A DNA stretch of 64,000 bases from Streptomyces odonnellii (GCF_000981895.1 NZ_LATD01000005.1:31980-95979), one strand, 5' to 3'. Counted from the first letter of the stretch, positions 16,436 to 25,500 are shown. The notes: generated from the letters alone by a model not told the origin. Made by a program: numbers and translations.

Positions 16436-16459
16436 AGTGAGTAACTTTCCATGTCGGAC

Positions 16460-16477
16460 GGTAACGTCACCGTTACC
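16460..16477. promoter_or_regulatory. Palindromic operator candidate upstream of the HIT gene
   Basis: GGTAACG-TCAC-CGTTACC has perfect seven-base arms, with a weaker outer GGACGG/CCGTCC pair. Its size and place suggest a dimeric repressor (GntR or XRE type) controlling the HIT gene. No such regulator is encoded beside it. Confidence 0.5.
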
Positions 16478-16910
16478 CTACCGTCCAGCCCCTATCTGCC
16501 CCTGCCTCGCATCAGCCCCCTGAGATCGTGACGTGGAACGCTCGGCCGAGCCCCCCGCCCCTGTTCCCGAAATCCCGAATGTCACCGCACGAGGTCAAGC
16601 CCCCACCTTGCCAGTAGTACATCAGCTCGAAGCCGCCACCTTCGCGGCACGGACCATCGGCCACGCACCGGATACGGACGGTTCGACAGCCATACGGCCG
16701 CCGGGAAGCCTCCGATCGTGAGCTGACGACGCGTCATAAAAGTCAGCATTGGGTCAGCATGAGCTCTGGCACACATGAGAAGAGGCGGCAGCACCTGCGA
16801 CTCGAACCGGCTCTCTCAATCGGACCACCCTGGCCGGGGCGCCGGATCGCACCACCGCGGGAATCGACGATCAGAGAATGCCATCCGGCCCGCGGACACG
16901 AACGCGCGGG
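16478..16910. other. Non-coding stretch at the island edge
   Basis: No supported gene is seen in these 433 bases. It contains an 11-base-period direct repeat near 16743 and, on the minus strand near 16805, a GGTTCGAGTC segment like a T-loop but without a pairing stem. These resemble what is left beside integrated elements, but no integrase or second attachment site was found. Confidence 0.4.
16743..16761 (+). repeat. Two GTCAGCAT direct repeats, possible integrase arm sites
   Basis: GTCAGCAT occurs at 16743-16750 and 16754-16761, an 11-base period (AGTCAGCATTGGGTCAGCAT). Similar short helically phased repeats flank attachment sites of actinomycete integrative elements; the link here is inference. 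Confidence 0.35.
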
Positions 16911-17876
16911 TCAGCGCGTGCGGCCGCGCGGTTTCAGTGGGGCCGGCGGGAGGGCCGGGGCGGGGAGACGGGCGCCGTCGTAGCCGTGGACCTCACCGAA
17001 CCGGGAGCCCTCCATCCAGCCGCGCCGGGCCTCCTCGATCTCCTCGTGCGTGCGGCCGACGAAGTTCCACCACATGACGATCTCCTCCTCGAACGGTTCC
17101 CCGCCGAGGAGCATCAGGCCCGCGTCGGACTGTGCGTGGAGGGGGAGTTCGGAGCGGCCGCAGCCGAGGTAGAGCATGGAGCCGGGCAGTACGGGAACGC
17201 CGTCGACCTCGGCCTCGCCGGACATGGAGAGGACCGCGTACTCGAAGTCCGGTTCGAGGGGCAGGCGGGTCCGGGTGCCGCGGGTCAGGGACAGGTCGGC
17301 GCCGGTGAGGGGGCTGTACGCCGTGCCGGGTGAGACCGTGCCGTCCAGTGTGCCGAGGATGACGGTGGCGGTCAGTCCCGGGGCCGTGACCGTGGGCAGG
17401 TCCGCGTGGTGCTGGAAGTGCGGCTCGACCTGGCGGTGGGCGTCGGGGAGCGCCACCCAGAGCTGGGCACCGTGCAGAAAGCGGGCATGCGACTTCGGGC
17501 TCTCCTCGGAGTGGGAGATCGCGCGGCCCGAGGTCATCAGGCCCAGTTCCCGTGGCCGTACGGTCTGGAGGCTGCCCACGCTGTCCCGGTGCAGGACCTC
17601 GCCCTCATGCAGCCAGCTCACCGTCTGGAGGCCCATATGGGGGTGCGGCGGCACCTGCATCCCCGGCTCGTCCGCGATGTCGTCCGGGCCGTAGTGGTCG
17701 ACGAAGGCCCACGCGCCCACCATGCGGCGGCCGAGGTTGGGCAGCAGCCGGCGGACCTCGGTGGATCCGCCGAGCTGGACCCGGCGCGGGCTCAGCAGTT
17801 CGCGCACCGGTTCGGCGACGACGAAGCCGCGACCGCCGCAGACGGTGACGGCGGCCTGACGATCAAGATTGCTCAT
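16911..17876 (-). CDS. Pirin family protein
   Basis: This 321-residue bicupin has VGAWAFVDHYGPDDIADEPG, and the metal-binding motif HPHMGLQTVSWLHEGEVLHR with its two His and Glu, in the N-terminal cupin. The C-terminal pirin domain follows, ending around EEIVMWWNFVGRTHEEIEEA. Bacterial pirins are iron-containing proteins reported as quercetinase-like enzymes or redox-linked partners of metabolic enzymes; the substrate here is not known. It is divergent from the TPR gene across about 140 bases. Confidence 0.92.
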   Translation of the reverse strand: MSNLDRQAAVTVCGGRGFVVAEPVRELLSPRRVQLGGSTEVRRLLPNLGRRMVGAWAFVDHYGPDDIADEPGMQVPPHPHMGLQTVSWLHEGEVLHRDSVGSLQTVRPRELGLMTSGRAISHSEESPKSHARFLHGAQLWVALPDAHRQVEPHFQHHADLPTVTAPGLTATVILGTLDGTVSPGTAYSPLTGADLSLTRGTRTRLPLEPDFEYAVLSMSGEAEVDGVPVLPGSMLYLGCGRSELPLHAQSDAGLMLLGGEPFEEEIVMWWNFVGRTHEEIEEARRGWMEGSRFGEVHGYDGARLPAPALPPAPLKPRGRTR

Positions 17877-18015
17877 GGCGCCAACCTAGTCCCGTGGCGT
17901 CCGGAGGGGCAGTGTCCAGCGGTATCCGCACCACCGGGACCCACACTCCATCGATCGTGGAATTTTCAACCAACCATGCCTGTTGTGGGCGTACGACACC
18001 GGAACAGGAGGGTAA

Positions 18016-18390
18016 GTGGACACCTACTACGAGTACGGGACGGCCGCCGAGCGCTGGGACCGCGCTCAGCTCTTCTTCGAGGCCAAGGAGTATGTGACAG
18101 CCGCCCGCATCCTCACCGGGCTGGTGGCCGAGGTGCCGGAGCAGGTGGCCCCGCGGCTGCTGCTCGCCCGTACGTACTACCACTCCGCGCGGCTGGGAAA
18201 GGCGGAGGCCGAACTGCGTACCGTACTGGAGCGCGACCCGGTGGAGGCGTACGCGCGGCTCATGCTGGGCCGCACCCTGGAGCGGCAGGGCCGCCGTGCC
18301 GAGGCCGCCACCCAGCTCCGGATGGCCGCCGCGCTCGCCGGTGAGTTCCCCACCGAGCAAGCGCCATCAGAGCAACCAGAGGAAAGCTGA
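18016..18390 (+). CDS. Tetratricopeptide repeat protein
   Basis: A GTG start at 18016 follows AGGAGG by four bases. The 124-residue protein contains about three TPR units: AERWDRAQLFFEAKEYVTAA, APRLLLARTYYHSARLGKAE and AYARLMLGRTLERQGRRAEA. It is a small helical adaptor, conserved in streptomycetes, with no assigned partner. A very strong stem-loop follows its stop. Confidence 0.85.
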   Translation: MDTYYEYGTAAERWDRAQLFFEAKEYVTAARILTGLVAEVPEQVAPRLLLARTYYHSARLGKAEAELRTVLERDPVEAYARLMLGRTLERQGRRAEAATQLRMAAALAGEFPTEQAPSEQPEES

Positions 18391-18400
18391 GGACCCCCAC

Positions 18401-18446
18401 GGGCCGGGAGCGGGCCAGGCGTCAGCCTCCGGCCCGCTCCCGGCCC
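18401..18446. terminator. Strong bidirectional terminator
   Basis: Perfect 16-base arms GGGCCGGGAGCGGGCC and GGCCCGCTCCCGGCCC are separated by 14 bases, lying between the ends of two convergent genes. Confidence 0.8.
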
Positions 18447-18516
18447 CGGCCCGTTCAGGCCTCGCCCGTTCAGCCTCCGCCCGCCCCCCGTCCCGGCCGT
18501 TCAACCACCGGCCCTC

Positions 18517-19929
18517 TCAGCCTCCGTCCTCGGCCGGCTCCGCCGCGTGCCACACCGTCGTGATGTCGCAGAACTCGCGGATCCCATGCCCCGACAGCTC
18601 CCGCCCGTACCCCGATCTCTTCACTCCCCCGAAGGGCAGCGCCGGGTGCGAGGCCGTCATCCCGTTGAAGAAGATCCCGCCCGCCTCCAGATCGCGGACA
18701 AAGCGGCGTACGTCGTCCTCGTCGCGCGTCCATACGTTGGAACTCAGCCCGAACGGTGTGTCGTTGGCCAGTTCCACCGCCTCGTCCAGATCCGCGGCCC
18801 GGTACAGCGTGGCGACCGGGCCGAACGCCTCCTCGTGATGGATCCGCATCGCGTCGGTGATGCCGGTGAGGACGGTGGGCTCGTAGTACCAGCCCCGCTC
18901 GCACTTTTCCGGGCGCCGGGCGCCGCACAGCGCGGTCGCGCCCCGGCTCAGCGCGTCCTCGACGAGTTCCTCCAGGTCGGCGCGGCCACGCTCGGTGGAG
19001 AGCGGCCCGACGTCGGTGGACTCGTCGAGCGGATCGCCCACGGTCAGCTCGCGCATCCCGGCGGTGAACCGGTCGGCGAAGGCGTCGTACACCTTCTCGT
19101 GCACGATGAACCGTTTGGCAGCGATGCACGACTGGCCGTTGTTCTGCACCCGGGCCGTCACCGCGGTCCTGGCCGCGCGCTCGATGTCCGCGGAGGGCAT
19201 CACGAGGTACGGGTCGCTGCCGCCCAGTTCCAGAACGGTCTTCTTGACCTCGTCGCCCGCGATCGCGGCCACCGAGCGCCCCGCCGGTTCGCTGCCGGTG
19301 AGCGTCGCGGCGGCCACCCGCGGGTCGCGCAGGACGGATTCGACCGCGTCGGAGCCGATCAGCAGGGTCTGGAAGCAGCCGTCCTGGAAGCCCGCGCGCC
19401 GGAAGAGATCCTCCAGACAGAGCGCGGTCTGCGGCACGTTCGAGGCGTGCTTGAGGAGGCAGACGTTGCCCGCCATCAGGCCGGGAGCGGCGAAGCGTAC
19501 GACCTGCCAGAGCGGGAAGTTCCACGGCATCACCGCGAGCACCACGCCCAGCGGCCGGTAGTGGACCCGCACCCGGGAGGCCCCGCTGTCCTTGACGTCG
19601 GCGTCGGCGGGGAATTCGTCCCCGAGCAGTTCCTCGGCGTACGTGGCGTACCAGCGCATGGCCTTCGCGCACTTCGCGGCCTCGGCACGGGCCGCCGCGA
19701 CCGGCTTGCCCATCTCGGTGGTCATCGTGCGGGCGAGGTCGGGCCCGTCCTGGTCCAGCAGTCCGGCGGCACGGTTCAGCAGCCGGGCGCGCTCGTCGAA
19801 TCCGGTGGTGCGGTAGCGCCGGAACGCGGCGTGGGCGGTGGCGATGCGGCGCTCGATCTCCTCCGGCGCCAGCGCGTCGAAGGTCTTCAGCGTCTCCCCG
19901 GTGGCGGGATTGACCGTGGCGATGGGCAT
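18517..19929 (-). CDS. NAD(P)-dependent succinate-semialdehyde dehydrogenase-like aldehyde dehydrogenase
   Basis: This 470-residue ALDH superfamily enzyme begins PIATVNPATGETLKTFDAL. It shows the NAD-site segment VMPWNFPLWQVVRFAAPGLM, the ELGGSDPYLV motif with the general-base Glu, and NNGQSCIAAKRFIVHE with the catalytic Cys. The overall pattern is that of short bacterial SSADH forms (GabD2/Sad type), which oxidise succinate semialdehyde. No GABA transaminase lies nearby, so the substrate is inferred from family likeness. Length is normal. Confidence 0.85.
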   Translation of the reverse strand: MPIATVNPATGETLKTFDALAPEEIERRIATAHAAFRRYRTTGFDERARLLNRAAGLLDQDGPDLARTMTTEMGKPVAAARAEAAKCAKAMRWYATYAEELLGDEFPADADVKDSGASRVRVHYRPLGVVLAVMPWNFPLWQVVRFAAPGLMAGNVCLLKHASNVPQTALCLEDLFRRAGFQDGCFQTLLIGSDAVESVLRDPRVAAATLTGSEPAGRSVAAIAGDEVKKTVLELGGSDPYLVMPSADIERAARTAVTARVQNNGQSCIAAKRFIVHEKVYDAFADRFTAGMRELTVGDPLDESTDVGPLSTERGRADLEELVEDALSRGATALCGARRPEKCERGWYYEPTVLTGITDAMRIHHEEAFGPVATLYRAADLDEAVELANDTPFGLSSNVWTRDEDDVRRFVRDLEAGGIFFNGMTASHPALPFGGVKRSGYGRELSGHGIREFCDITTVWHAAEPAEDGG

Positions 19930-20066
19930 GGGCCGCTCCTCCCCATATGAACTCCGGCCGTCCAGAATTCCGGCCGGCCGGTGAACTCCGGCCGTCCGAA
20001 CTCCGACAGTCCGACCCTCGCGCGCACCGCCCGCCCCCGCAACCGCACCCCGGCCAGCGCGCCCCC

Positions 20067-21917
20067 TCAGCGGATGATCTTCTCCACCAGCAGCCGCACG
20101 CCCGCCGCGATCGAGTCCGCGTCGATCCCCGCCGCCCGGAGCTGCTCACGCGGCGTCGCCGACCCCGGAACCCGGTCCACCGCCAGCCGTACCAGCCGCT
20201 TGGGCGCCGGGCGGCCGTCCGAGAACACCTCGGCCACCGCGTCCCCCACGCCACCTTGCGGACGGTGGTCCTCCACCGTGATCAGACAGCCCGTGTCGGA
20301 CGCCGCCGCCTGAAGCGTGTGCTCGTCGGCCGGCTTGACCGAGTAAAGGTCGATCACCCGTACGGGAATGCCCTCGATGGCCAGCAGATCCGCGGCCTTG
20401 AGGCACTCGTGCACGGTGACACCAGCGCCGATCAGGGTCACCCGGTCGCCGTCCGAGCGACGGAGCACCTTGCTGCCGCCCACGGGGAACTCCTCGTCGG
20501 GCCCGTAGATCACCGGGGTCGCTCCCCGGAGCGTACGGAGATAGCGGATGCCGGAGAGGGCGTGCATGTCCGCCACCAGCCGTGCCGTCTGGTTGGCGTC
20601 GCAGGGATGCAGCACCGTGGTGCCGTGCACCGCGCGGAACATCGCCAGGTCCTCCAGGCCCATCTGCGACGGACCGTCCTGGCCGATCGAGACGCCCGCG
20701 TGTGAGCCGACCACATTGATCGAGGCCCGGCCGACGGACGCCATCCGCAGGAAGTCGTGCGCGCGGGTCAGGAAGGCCGCGAAGGTCGAGGCGAAGGGGA
20801 CGAAGCCCAGCGCCTGCATGCCGACGGCCGCGGCGATGAGCTGCTGTTCGGCGATGTAGCACTCGAAGAACCGGTCGGGGTGCTCCTTCGCGAAGAACTC
20901 GACCCGGGTGGAGTCGCTGACCTCGCCGTCGAGCGCGACGACCTCGCCCTTGGCCGTACCGAGCGCGGCGAGGGCCCGTCCGTACGCGTCGCGGGTGGCT
21001 ATCGAGTCGCCGATCTCGTAGCGCGGCAGTTCGAGGGTGACGGGATGCCTGGCGGTACGGGCGGGGGCCTCGGCTCCTGCGGGCTTCGCCACGGAGACCC
21101 GGATGGAGCGCCGGCCGCCCAGTTCCTCGATCGCGCTCTCGGCGTCGGGCAGCGGCTTGCCGTGCATGCCCTCGCGGTCCTCGACGGAGGCGACGCCCTT
21201 GCCCTTCCGGGTGCCCGCGATGATCGCGGTCGGCCTGCGGCCGGTCGACCGGGCCTCGTTGAAGGCCGCGTCCACGGCGTCGACGTCATGGCCGTCGATC
21301 TCGATGGTGTGCCAGTCGAACGCGCGGAGCCTGCGCCCGTACGCCTCCAGGTCCCGCTGGTGGCGGGTGGGGCCGCGCTGGCCGAGCCGGTTGACGTCGA
21401 TGACGAGGGTCAGCGAGTCGAGATGCTCGACCCCGGCGTGCTCGATCGCCTCCCACACCGATCCCTCGGCCATCTCGCTGTCGCCGGAGAGCACCCAGAC
21501 GTGGTACGGGGTACGGCCGAGCCGCTGGCCGGCGAGCGCCATGCCGACTCCCACGGGCAGCCCCTGGCCCAGCGAGCCGGTGGCGACATCGATCCAGGGA
21601 AGCTCCGGGGTCGGATGGCCTTCGAGCCGGCTGCCGAGCGTGCGGTAGGTGAGGAACTCCTGCTCGTCGATCGCGCCCGCCGCCAGATACATGGAGTACA
21701 GCAGCGGCGTGGCATGGCCCTTGGAGAAGATGAGGCGGTCGTTGCCCGGATGGGCGGGGCGGTCGAAGTCGTAGTGCAGATGCTTGGCGAGCAGTACCGC
21801 CATCAGATCGGCCGCGGACATGGAGGAGGTCGGATGGCCCGATCCGGCCTTGTCCGCGACCCGTACCGAGTCGACCCTCAACTGCTGTCCCAGTTCGGCC
21901 AGTTCTTCGCTGTTCAT
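20067..21917 (-). CDS. Transketolase
   Basis: ATG 21917 begins MNSEELAELGQQLRVDSVRV; the frame is open upstream but runs through the next gene. The 616-residue protein has the TPP domain with KAGSGHPTSSMSAADLMAVL, SKGHATPLLYSMYLAAGAID and the Mg/TPP motif GDSEMAEGS. A pyrimidine domain (ECYIAEQQLIAAAVGMQALG) and a C-terminal domain ending GVRLLVEKIIR follow. It moves two-carbon units in the pentose phosphate pathway. It is about 60 residues shorter than the usual actinobacterial transketolase, so it is probably a secondary copy. One base separates it from the upstream flavoprotein gene, so the two are likely cotranscribed. Confidence 0.9.
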   Translation of the reverse strand: MNSEELAELGQQLRVDSVRVADKAGSGHPTSSMSAADLMAVLLAKHLHYDFDRPAHPGNDRLIFSKGHATPLLYSMYLAAGAIDEQEFLTYRTLGSRLEGHPTPELPWIDVATGSLGQGLPVGVGMALAGQRLGRTPYHVWVLSGDSEMAEGSVWEAIEHAGVEHLDSLTLVIDVNRLGQRGPTRHQRDLEAYGRRLRAFDWHTIEIDGHDVDAVDAAFNEARSTGRRPTAIIAGTRKGKGVASVEDREGMHGKPLPDAESAIEELGGRRSIRVSVAKPAGAEAPARTARHPVTLELPRYEIGDSIATRDAYGRALAALGTAKGEVVALDGEVSDSTRVEFFAKEHPDRFFECYIAEQQLIAAAVGMQALGFVPFASTFAAFLTRAHDFLRMASVGRASINVVGSHAGVSIGQDGPSQMGLEDLAMFRAVHGTTVLHPCDANQTARLVADMHALSGIRYLRTLRGATPVIYGPDEEFPVGGSKVLRRSDGDRVTLIGAGVTVHECLKAADLLAIEGIPVRVIDLYSVKPADEHTLQAAASDTGCLITVEDHRPQGGVGDAVAEVFSDGRPAPKRLVRLAVDRVPGSATPREQLRAAGIDADSIAAGVRLLVEKIIR

Positions 21918-21918
21918 G

Positions 21919-23268
21919 TCACTCCTCGCGGGGTGTGCGGTCTGGGTCGGGGGTGTCGGGTCCGCCGGGTACGCGCGCCAGCTCCGGCGACGACGATTCG
22001 AGCGGTACGGTCCACGAGCGGACCAGACCGAGCTGTACGGCCTGTCGCGGCAGGACCGAGTCGAGCAGCCAGTCGGCGGCGACGCGCACCCGGTTGCCCG
22101 GCATGGCCGCCAGGTGGTAGCCACGGGTGACGGCGCCCGCGAGCGGTCCGGACAGCGGCACCCCGAGCGGGTTGGCCGCGGCCTTGACACCGCCGAGATC
22201 CACGACGAACCCCAAGTCGTTGTGCCGGTAGGCCTGCTGCTCGCCGTGGCCGAGGGAGGCGATCACGTTGTGGGCCGCCACCCTGCCCTGCCTGCTGGCG
22301 TGCTGGGCGGTCATCGGGGTGAACCGGCCCGGCCTGGTGAGGTCGGGTACGGCCGCGGCGTCACCACAGGCGAACACCTCCGGGTGGCCGGGCACATTGA
22401 GCTGTGAATCGACCAGCAGCCGGCCCCGCTCGACGGGCAGGCCGACTCCGGAGACCAGCGGGTCGGGCCGTACGCCCACGCACCACACCAGGGTGTGCGT
22501 CTCGATGAACTCGCCGTCGTCCAGGGTCACTCCGGTCGGCCCGGCGCGTTTGACGGAGGTACGGGTCCGTACGTCGACACCGCGCCGGCGCAGTACCCGG
22601 TCCGCGGTGGTGGAGAGCCTGCGGTCCAGTTCGGGCAGGACGCGCGGGGCGATGTCGAGGAGCATCCAGCGGGGCCTGCACGCATGGCGCCAGGCGGGCT
22701 GTTTGCGGACCAGGGCATCGGTGAAGAGCTGGCCCTGAGCGGCGACTTCGGTGCCGGTGTAGCCCGCCCCGACCACGACGAAGGTGGTACGGGCGGCTGC
22801 CTCGCCATGGTCGGCGGTATCGGCGGCCAGCTCTATCTGGCGGGTGACATGGTCGCGCAGATAGAGCGCCTCGGGTAGTCCGCGGAAGCCGTGCGCGTAC
22901 TCGGCGACGCCGGGCACCGGCAGCAGTTTGTTGACACTGCCCACGGCCAGGACGAGCCGGTCGTACGTCAGCTCGCCGCGCTCGCCCTCCGGTCCCCGGT
23001 AGCCGACACACCGCGATTCCAGGTCGACATGGTCGGCCTCGCCGAGGACGAGCCGTACGCGCCGCAGGGTCCCGGGGAGGGAGACGGTCACTCGGCGCGC
23101 CTCCAGAATGCCCGCGGCGACCTGGGGCAGGAGCGGGAGATAGAGAAAGTAGTCCGTGGGGTTCAGCAGGACCACTTCCGCTCTGCCCTTCAGGCGGCGG
23201 GAGAGCGTGTGGGCGGCTTCGTAGCCGGCGAATCCAGCCCCGACGATGACTATGCGTTTCTGGCTCAC
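21919..23268 (-). CDS. NADH dehydrogenase-like (NDH-2) FAD oxidoreductase
   Basis: This 449-residue two-dinucleotide-binding-domain flavoprotein has the FAD motif RIVIVGAGFAGYEAAHTLSR, the NAD motif TTFVVVGAGYTGTEVAAQGQ, and the FAD-closing region PEVFACGDAAAVPDL. The segment LYLPLLPQVAAGILEARRVT is characteristic of type II NADH:quinone oxidoreductases. The C-terminus carries an amphipathic/hydrophobic part suited to membrane association, then a Pro/Asp-rich tail. It would pass electrons from NAD(P)H to quinone without proton pumping. Its stop lies one base from the transketolase start codon. Confidence 0.87.
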   Translation of the reverse strand: MSQKRIVIVGAGFAGYEAAHTLSRRLKGRAEVVLLNPTDYFLYLPLLPQVAAGILEARRVTVSLPGTLRRVRLVLGEADHVDLESRCVGYRGPEGERGELTYDRLVLAVGSVNKLLPVPGVAEYAHGFRGLPEALYLRDHVTRQIELAADTADHGEAAARTTFVVVGAGYTGTEVAAQGQLFTDALVRKQPAWRHACRPRWMLLDIAPRVLPELDRRLSTTADRVLRRRGVDVRTRTSVKRAGPTGVTLDDGEFIETHTLVWCVGVRPDPLVSGVGLPVERGRLLVDSQLNVPGHPEVFACGDAAAVPDLTRPGRFTPMTAQHASRQGRVAAHNVIASLGHGEQQAYRHNDLGFVVDLGGVKAAANPLGVPLSGPLAGAVTRGYHLAAMPGNRVRVAADWLLDSVLPRQAVQLGLVRSWTVPLESSSPELARVPGGPDTPDPDRTPREE

Positions 23269-23533
23269 GTTCGACTCCGGACTGTTACATAACGGGTCGT
23301 ACGGGACGACTTGTCACGTGCCCGCCGAGGGCGGCGACAAACACCCCGGCCCGCCGCGCGCCCCGCGGACCCCGCAGCACGAGCCGCCCCACCTGGGCTT
23401 CTTCCGCCGGTTGACACGGTGGGGAGAGGTGGGAAGGTGGACCCAGAGGAAGGAGCCGCCCCTTCCCACCGGCAGGACCCCGACGCGCCGGCGCACGGCC
23501 GGCCCGCGGGGAGCGAGGCCCTGGGAGTACGAC

Positions 23534-24076
23534 GTGAGCGGCGACGGCGACGAGAGTGACGGGCTGATGGGTGACGAGGTCTACCAGCCGGACGGCTCGG
23601 AGATCATCGACGACGAGGGCATCCTCGACCCCGAGGACACCCTGCTCGACCGCGGCTCCGACCCCTTCGACGAGGGCTGGTCGCCGCCGGAGCGCCCGCT
23701 GGGCGTGGAGCACACCGGGACGACGGCCGCCGAGCAGCGCAGGGGCGAGACGCTGGACCAGCGGCTCGCCGAGGAGGTCCCCGATCTGACGGCCCCGGTG
23801 GGGGACGGCATCGGCGATCTGCCGTACGGAGAGGGCGAGACGCTCGACGACGAGGTCGGCGACGACCGCTCGGGGCGACTGGTGGCGCCCGACGAGGGAG
23901 CGCACGAGGACGCCGAGAAGGACATGATCGCGAGCGATGTGGGGATCGACGGTGCCGCGGCGTCGGCGGAGGAGGCCGCGGTGCATCTCATTCCGTACAC
24001 GGAGGAGTCCGAGGTCCCGTATGCCGACGAGGACGAGATGCCGTACGGCGACGAGGACGAGTACGGGCCGCCGTGA
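23534..24076 (+). CDS. DUF5709 acidic protein
   Basis: The GTG at 23534 (VSGDGDESDGLMGDEVYQPD) is chosen because GGGAG lies nine bases before it and homology begins there. The 180-residue protein is very acidic and hydrophilic, with TLDQRLAEEVPDLTAPVGDG, ETLDDEVGDDRSGRLVAPDE and AEEAAVHLIPYTE, the DUF5709 pattern. No transmembrane segment is visible. The function is unknown in this family, which is widespread in actinobacteria. Confidence 0.85.
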   Translation: MSGDGDESDGLMGDEVYQPDGSEIIDDEGILDPEDTLLDRGSDPFDEGWSPPERPLGVEHTGTTAAEQRRGETLDQRLAEEVPDLTAPVGDGIGDLPYGEGETLDDEVGDDRSGRLVAPDEGAHEDAEKDMIASDVGIDGAAASAEEAAVHLIPYTEESEVPYADEDEMPYGDEDEYGPP

Positions 24077-24178
24077 GCCGCGGGAGCACGGCGAACGCGG
24101 TGCTGCGAGCACGGCGGACGAAACGCGGTGAGAGCGCGGCAGAGGCGGTACACGACAAGCGACGTACACCGGAGGCGA

Positions 24179-24224
24179 GCGCCGTACACCGGAAGCGGGT
24201 GAACTCCCGCGTGGTGTACGGCGC
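24179..24224. terminator. Strong bidirectional terminator
   Basis: Outer arms GCGCCGTACACC and GGTGTACGGCGC and inner arms GCGGG/CCCGC form one long hairpin between the convergent DUF5709 and ATPase genes, followed by CTTCTTCTGG. Confidence 0.8.
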
Positions 24225-24265
24225 TTCTTCTGGATGTACGGCACGTCAGCGCGGGTCACATGCGG

Positions 24266-24781
24266 TCAGGCCGGTACGGGAACGGCCGGCCGGACCGGAA
24301 GAGCCGGGAGATCCGGGAAGGGGGCGGGCTCCGGGACCGGCTGGCGCCGCGCGGCGTCGAGTCCGCCGAGCGGGGCCCGCGGCCCCCGCGGTATGTCCTG
24401 CGGGCTGCGCACACTTCTGGTGAACCAGATGACCTTGCCCTGGGCCGTGGGGCAGGTGCCCCAGCTGTCGCTCAGCGCGGCGACCCGCGCCAGCCCTCCG
24501 CCGCCCGCGGTACGCAGCCGGGGCATCCTGGGGCCGTTGTCCTCGACGGACACCGTGAGATGGCGGCCCGTCCAGCGCAGTTCGAGTACACAGTGGTTGT
24601 CGTCGCCGGTATGACGATGGACATTGGTCAGAAGTTCGGCGACGGCCCTGCCGACGGGATCGACGTGCAGTTCGAGCTTCCAGCGCCGGAGATGGGCTGC
24701 GACGATATGCCGGAGCTGCGCGACGCGCTCCGGGGAGGCGTGCAATTCCACCACGTGGTGACGGGCGAGTGGAACTGTCAT
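24266..24781 (-). CDS. HATPase-fold serine kinase, anti-sigma-factor/RsbW-like
   Basis: This 171-residue protein has a single GHKL ATPase domain: the N-box AVGRAVAELLTNVHRHTGDD-type helix (here PVGRAVAELLTNVHRHTGDD), SVEDNGPRMPRLR as the first glycine box, and GGGGLARVAALSDSWGT. A Pro-rich tail of about 45 residues follows. Streptomycetes encode many such lone ATPases that act as anti-sigma kinases or orphan sensors. No anti-anti-sigma or sigma gene lies beside it, so the partner is unknown. Confidence 0.87.
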   Translation of the reverse strand: MTVPLARHHVVELHASPERVAQLRHIVAAHLRRWKLELHVDPVGRAVAELLTNVHRHTGDDNHCVLELRWTGRHLTVSVEDNGPRMPRLRTAGGGGLARVAALSDSWGTCPTAQGKVIWFTRSVRSPQDIPRGPRAPLGGLDAARRQPVPEPAPFPDLPALPVRPAVPVPA

Positions 24782-25004
24782 GGTCGAGGCTCCTCACGCA
24801 GAGGCCCACAGGCTTCGCCACGTTGTACCCCTGCCGCCGGCGTCAACCGCGTACCGCTGCCGCGTACCCGTACCACTGCTGACGACGTACCAACGACCCC
24901 CGAGCACGAAGCGTGAGCGATAACCACTTCTGGGTCATCCTCAGGGTGAGGTCGCCTCTCCATGACCGCAACATGAAGGCGGTTCACGCCCAGGACACCG
25001 GCGC

Positions 25005-25409
25005 TTACCCGCTCTCCAGGCGCACCTGGATCTCCTCCTCCTGGTCGCCGAAGGCCGTTCCGATGTCACGGACGGTGAACACGGAGGCCAGGGTTTTCCG
25101 CATGCTGTCCACCGCGGTGTAGCCGCCCTGAAGGGTGGCCGTCAGTGGTGCGTCCAGCTTCGCGGGTCCCGGCTTCCTGCGCATTCGGGAGGCGTCGTAC
25201 GTCGCGATCCATACGGTGGGACGGCGCTCGGCCACCTCCCGGGGGATGTCGTCGGCGGCGCGGTCGCAGGCGAAGGCGGTGCGCAGCACACCGAACACGG
25301 CGTGCGCGTCCTCCTTCGCCCCGTTGGTGAGCGCCACCACGACCTCGTCCACGGGCGGGCGCGTACCCTTCCCGGAACTGTTCCCGGAACTCTTCGCGGA
25401 ACTCTTCAC
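25005..25409 (-). CDS. Conserved hypothetical protein
   Basis: A GTG start at 25409 has GAGGAG eight bases upstream. The 134-residue soluble protein begins with a Lys/Ser-rich repeat (KSSAKSSGNSSGKG). It continues VDEVVVALTNGAKEDAHAVF and WIATYDASRMRRKPGPAKLD, and ends VRDIGTAFGDQEEEIQVRLE. I do not recognise a domain. It precedes the DJ-1/PfpI gene's end by about 90 bases in the same orientation and is probably downstream in that transcript. Confidence 0.65.
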   Translation of the reverse strand: MKSSAKSSGNSSGKGTRPPVDEVVVALTNGAKEDAHAVFGVLRTAFACDRAADDIPREVAERRPTVWIATYDASRMRRKPGPAKLDAPLTATLQGGYTAVDSMRKTLASVFTVRDIGTAFGDQEEEIQVRLESG

Positions 25410-25500
25410 GGGAATCGCTCCTCTCGTTGTCCTTCCAGGCTCTCCCCGGCGGCTCGGACCCGGTGTCGTCGGATCCCGAGGTCCTCCGATCCCGGGTATC

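Noticed and set aside
16780..16830. tRNA gene on the minus strand suggested by GGTTCGAGTC
   Set aside because: The flanking bases do not form a T stem and no acceptor or anticodon arm can be drawn.
22257..23011. Other long frames overlapping the NDH-2-like gene on both strands
   Set aside because: Arg/Pro-rich composition and no homology; third-position GC bias assigns coding to the flavoprotein frame.
20067..23268. Pentose-phosphate operon around transketolase
   Set aside because: No transaldolase, glucose-6-phosphate dehydrogenase or related genes are adjacent; only an NDH-2-like gene is linked.
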